NCBI GenBank assembly: GCA_946414885.1
Contig: CAMKQH010000003.1
Span: forward strand, 62,001-126,000
Direction of reading: 5' to 3'
DNA from: an uncultured Lachnospiraceae bacterium
Lineage (GTDB): Bacteria > Bacillota > Clostridia > Lachnospirales > Lachnospiraceae
DNA length: 64,000 nucleotides
The notes below the pieces were generated by a model. The model was not told the DNA's origin. It saw only the letters and a program-made list of their open reading frames with translations, and made no database searches. Positions 63,141-64,000 of this stretch are shown piece by piece; the first letter of the stretch is position 1; the number at the start of each line of letters is the position of its first letter. A program made the position numbers and the translations under genes.

Positions 63141-63327
63141 AAGTGGAATTTTGGATTTTCTTGTGAGGGTTTCTATGATAAAATATATGGGAAAATAGGC
63201 AGGATAATTAGGAAAAAGGGCTAGACGTTACGTGTCGGGCATGGAAAATACGGCGTTTCTCGCTTTACGTCGTGTTTTTTTGGGGAAGGTTGTTATACAA
63301 TCACGTCAAGAAAGGAGGTAAAAATCT

Positions 63328-64000
63328 TTGGATCAGGCAAAGATAGGCGAGTTCTTAAAAGAGCTTAGAAATGAGAAGAAAATGACCCAGGAACAACTGG
63401 CGCAGCATTTTAACGTCAGCTCGAGAACTGTTTCGCGTTGGGAAACCGGAAGAAATCTTCCGGATGTTTCTTTGCTTGTTGAGATCGCGGATTTTTATGA
63501 CGTTGACGTGAGAGAACTAATTGAAGGAGAGAGAAAAAGCGAGATGATGGATAAGGACGTTAAGGAAACTGCCGGAGAGATGGCAGTCTATGCGAGCACG
63601 GAAAAAAAGGAATTACTCAGTTTTATTCAGCTCATTTCTTTACTGGGCTTGTTTGTGACGGCGGCGGCGCTGGTGCTGCAGCTTGTCACTTATGAATCGG
63701 ATCTTTGGAGGTTCGGAGCCGCGGGTGCCACGTTTGTTGGATTGGTCATTATGGCCGTGATCTCTCTTTACGTTACGGGTCTTCTTAGCAGGATCGTGGA
63801 AAACAAGGCTTTCATGAAGGCCATCAAGGTGGTGGCCTTTGTAGTGGCGGCGATCCCAACGTGCTATTTTATGTTTTTCGCCGGCGTCACGATGCTGGCA
63901 TTTTTATCATCGGTGATCGCCAGGGTGGAGGTTCATAAGGACGTTTCGGAATATAATCAGTATATTCACAATTCCACGGATAACAAGTATCGGACGTGCG
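63328..64000 (+). CDS. Xre-family regulator with membrane tail, 5' part
   Basis: The frame starts at TTG 63328 behind AAAGGAGGTAAAA and runs open to the window end (224 codons). The N-terminal HTH (MTQEQLAQHFNVSSRTVSRWE) is followed by helices at about 95-115, 125-150 and 165-205. It is the third regulator of this layout here. The C-terminus lies outside. Confidence 0.82.
   Translation, partial: MDQAKIGEFLKELRNEKKMTQEQLAQHFNVSSRTVSRWETGRNLPDVSLLVEIADFYDVDVRELIEGERKSEMMDKDVKETAGEMAVYASTEKKELLSFIQLISLLGLFVTAAALVLQLVTYESDLWRFGAAGATFVGLVIMAVISLYVTGLLSRIVENKAFMKAIKVVAFVVAAIPTCYFMFFAGVTMLAFLSSVIARVEVHKDVSEYNQYIHNSTDNKYRTC

Overview
The window looks like a piece of a strictly anaerobic Bacillota chromosome, most likely Lachnospiraceae (Clostridia). 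The basis is the GC content near the middle of the range, strong AGGAGG-type ribosome binding sites, ECF sigma/DUF4179-type pairs, several Xre regulators with membrane tails, CPBP proteases, BlaI/M56 pairs and a nitrogenase-like gene set without oxygen-protection genes. No database search was possible, so genus is not assigned. Starts were chosen from ribosome binding sites and often lie inside the longest open frame.

Layout. 1-7 kb: the end of an ABC exporter with its histidine kinase (peptide-antibiotic-immunity type), an esterase, a metallo-beta-lactamase-fold hydrolase, a DUF3267 protein and a SpoVK/CbbX-like AAA ATPase. 7-8.8 kb (minus): a CPBP protease and a LytTR response regulator. 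8.9-13.4 kb: a tight three-gene operon of a K+-channel-like protein with a C-terminal ryanodine-receptor-repeat (RyR) domain, a filterless paralogue of the same layout, and a nucleoside hydrolase. 13.5-22.1 kb: a DUF4846 lipoprotein, an Xre membrane regulator, a BlaI repressor with two visible operators, a giant M56 sensor-protease, and an ECF sigma/anti-sigma pair.

22.1-33.0 kb is accessory DNA behind a tRNA-Phe/tRNA-Gly pair. The last bases of tRNA-Gly recur at 22.5, 29.3 and 33.0 kb, and the last two copies lie in 122-bp direct repeats, so this looks like stacked integrations at the tRNA. The cargo is a holin-like type I toxin candidate, a second sigma/anti-sigma pair with an ABC exporter, and an A+T-rich UvrA-like ATPase with a serine hydrolase. 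33-38.2 kb holds a membrane esterase operon, two Xre regulators and a 1.2-kb non-coding tract with three unrelated families of tandem hairpins, ending in a strong terminator just before nadE.

40.2-55.8 kb is the most striking region. A tRNA-Cys-like gene with its own promoter leads into cysK; then come an AraC-type regulator with a degenerate receiver, an FMN-binding protein, a nitrogenase-like catalytic pair (NifK-like then NifD-like), a second cysK, two NifX-like proteins, NifB-like, NifH-like, a Nudix hydrolase, a sulfonate-type ABC importer and a DUF4418/FtsX/ATPase unit. The NifD-like protein keeps the P-cluster cysteines and the cofactor cysteine, but at the positions of the cofactor histidine and the N2-reduction residues it has other residues. 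With two cysteine synthases and a sulfonate-type importer, the reading is an anaerobic organosulfur reductase that releases sulfide for cysteine synthesis, related in concept to methylthio-alkane reductase but possibly of different substrate.

55.9-58.8 kb continues the sulfur/tRNA theme (TcdA-like, Cys-rich small protein, HD hydrolase, rhodanese-TtcA-like fusion). 58.9-64 kb has a third ECF sigma/anti-sigma locus with secreted proteins, a PadR regulator whose palindrome sits exactly between -35 and -10, a DUF998 membrane protein and the start of another Xre regulator.
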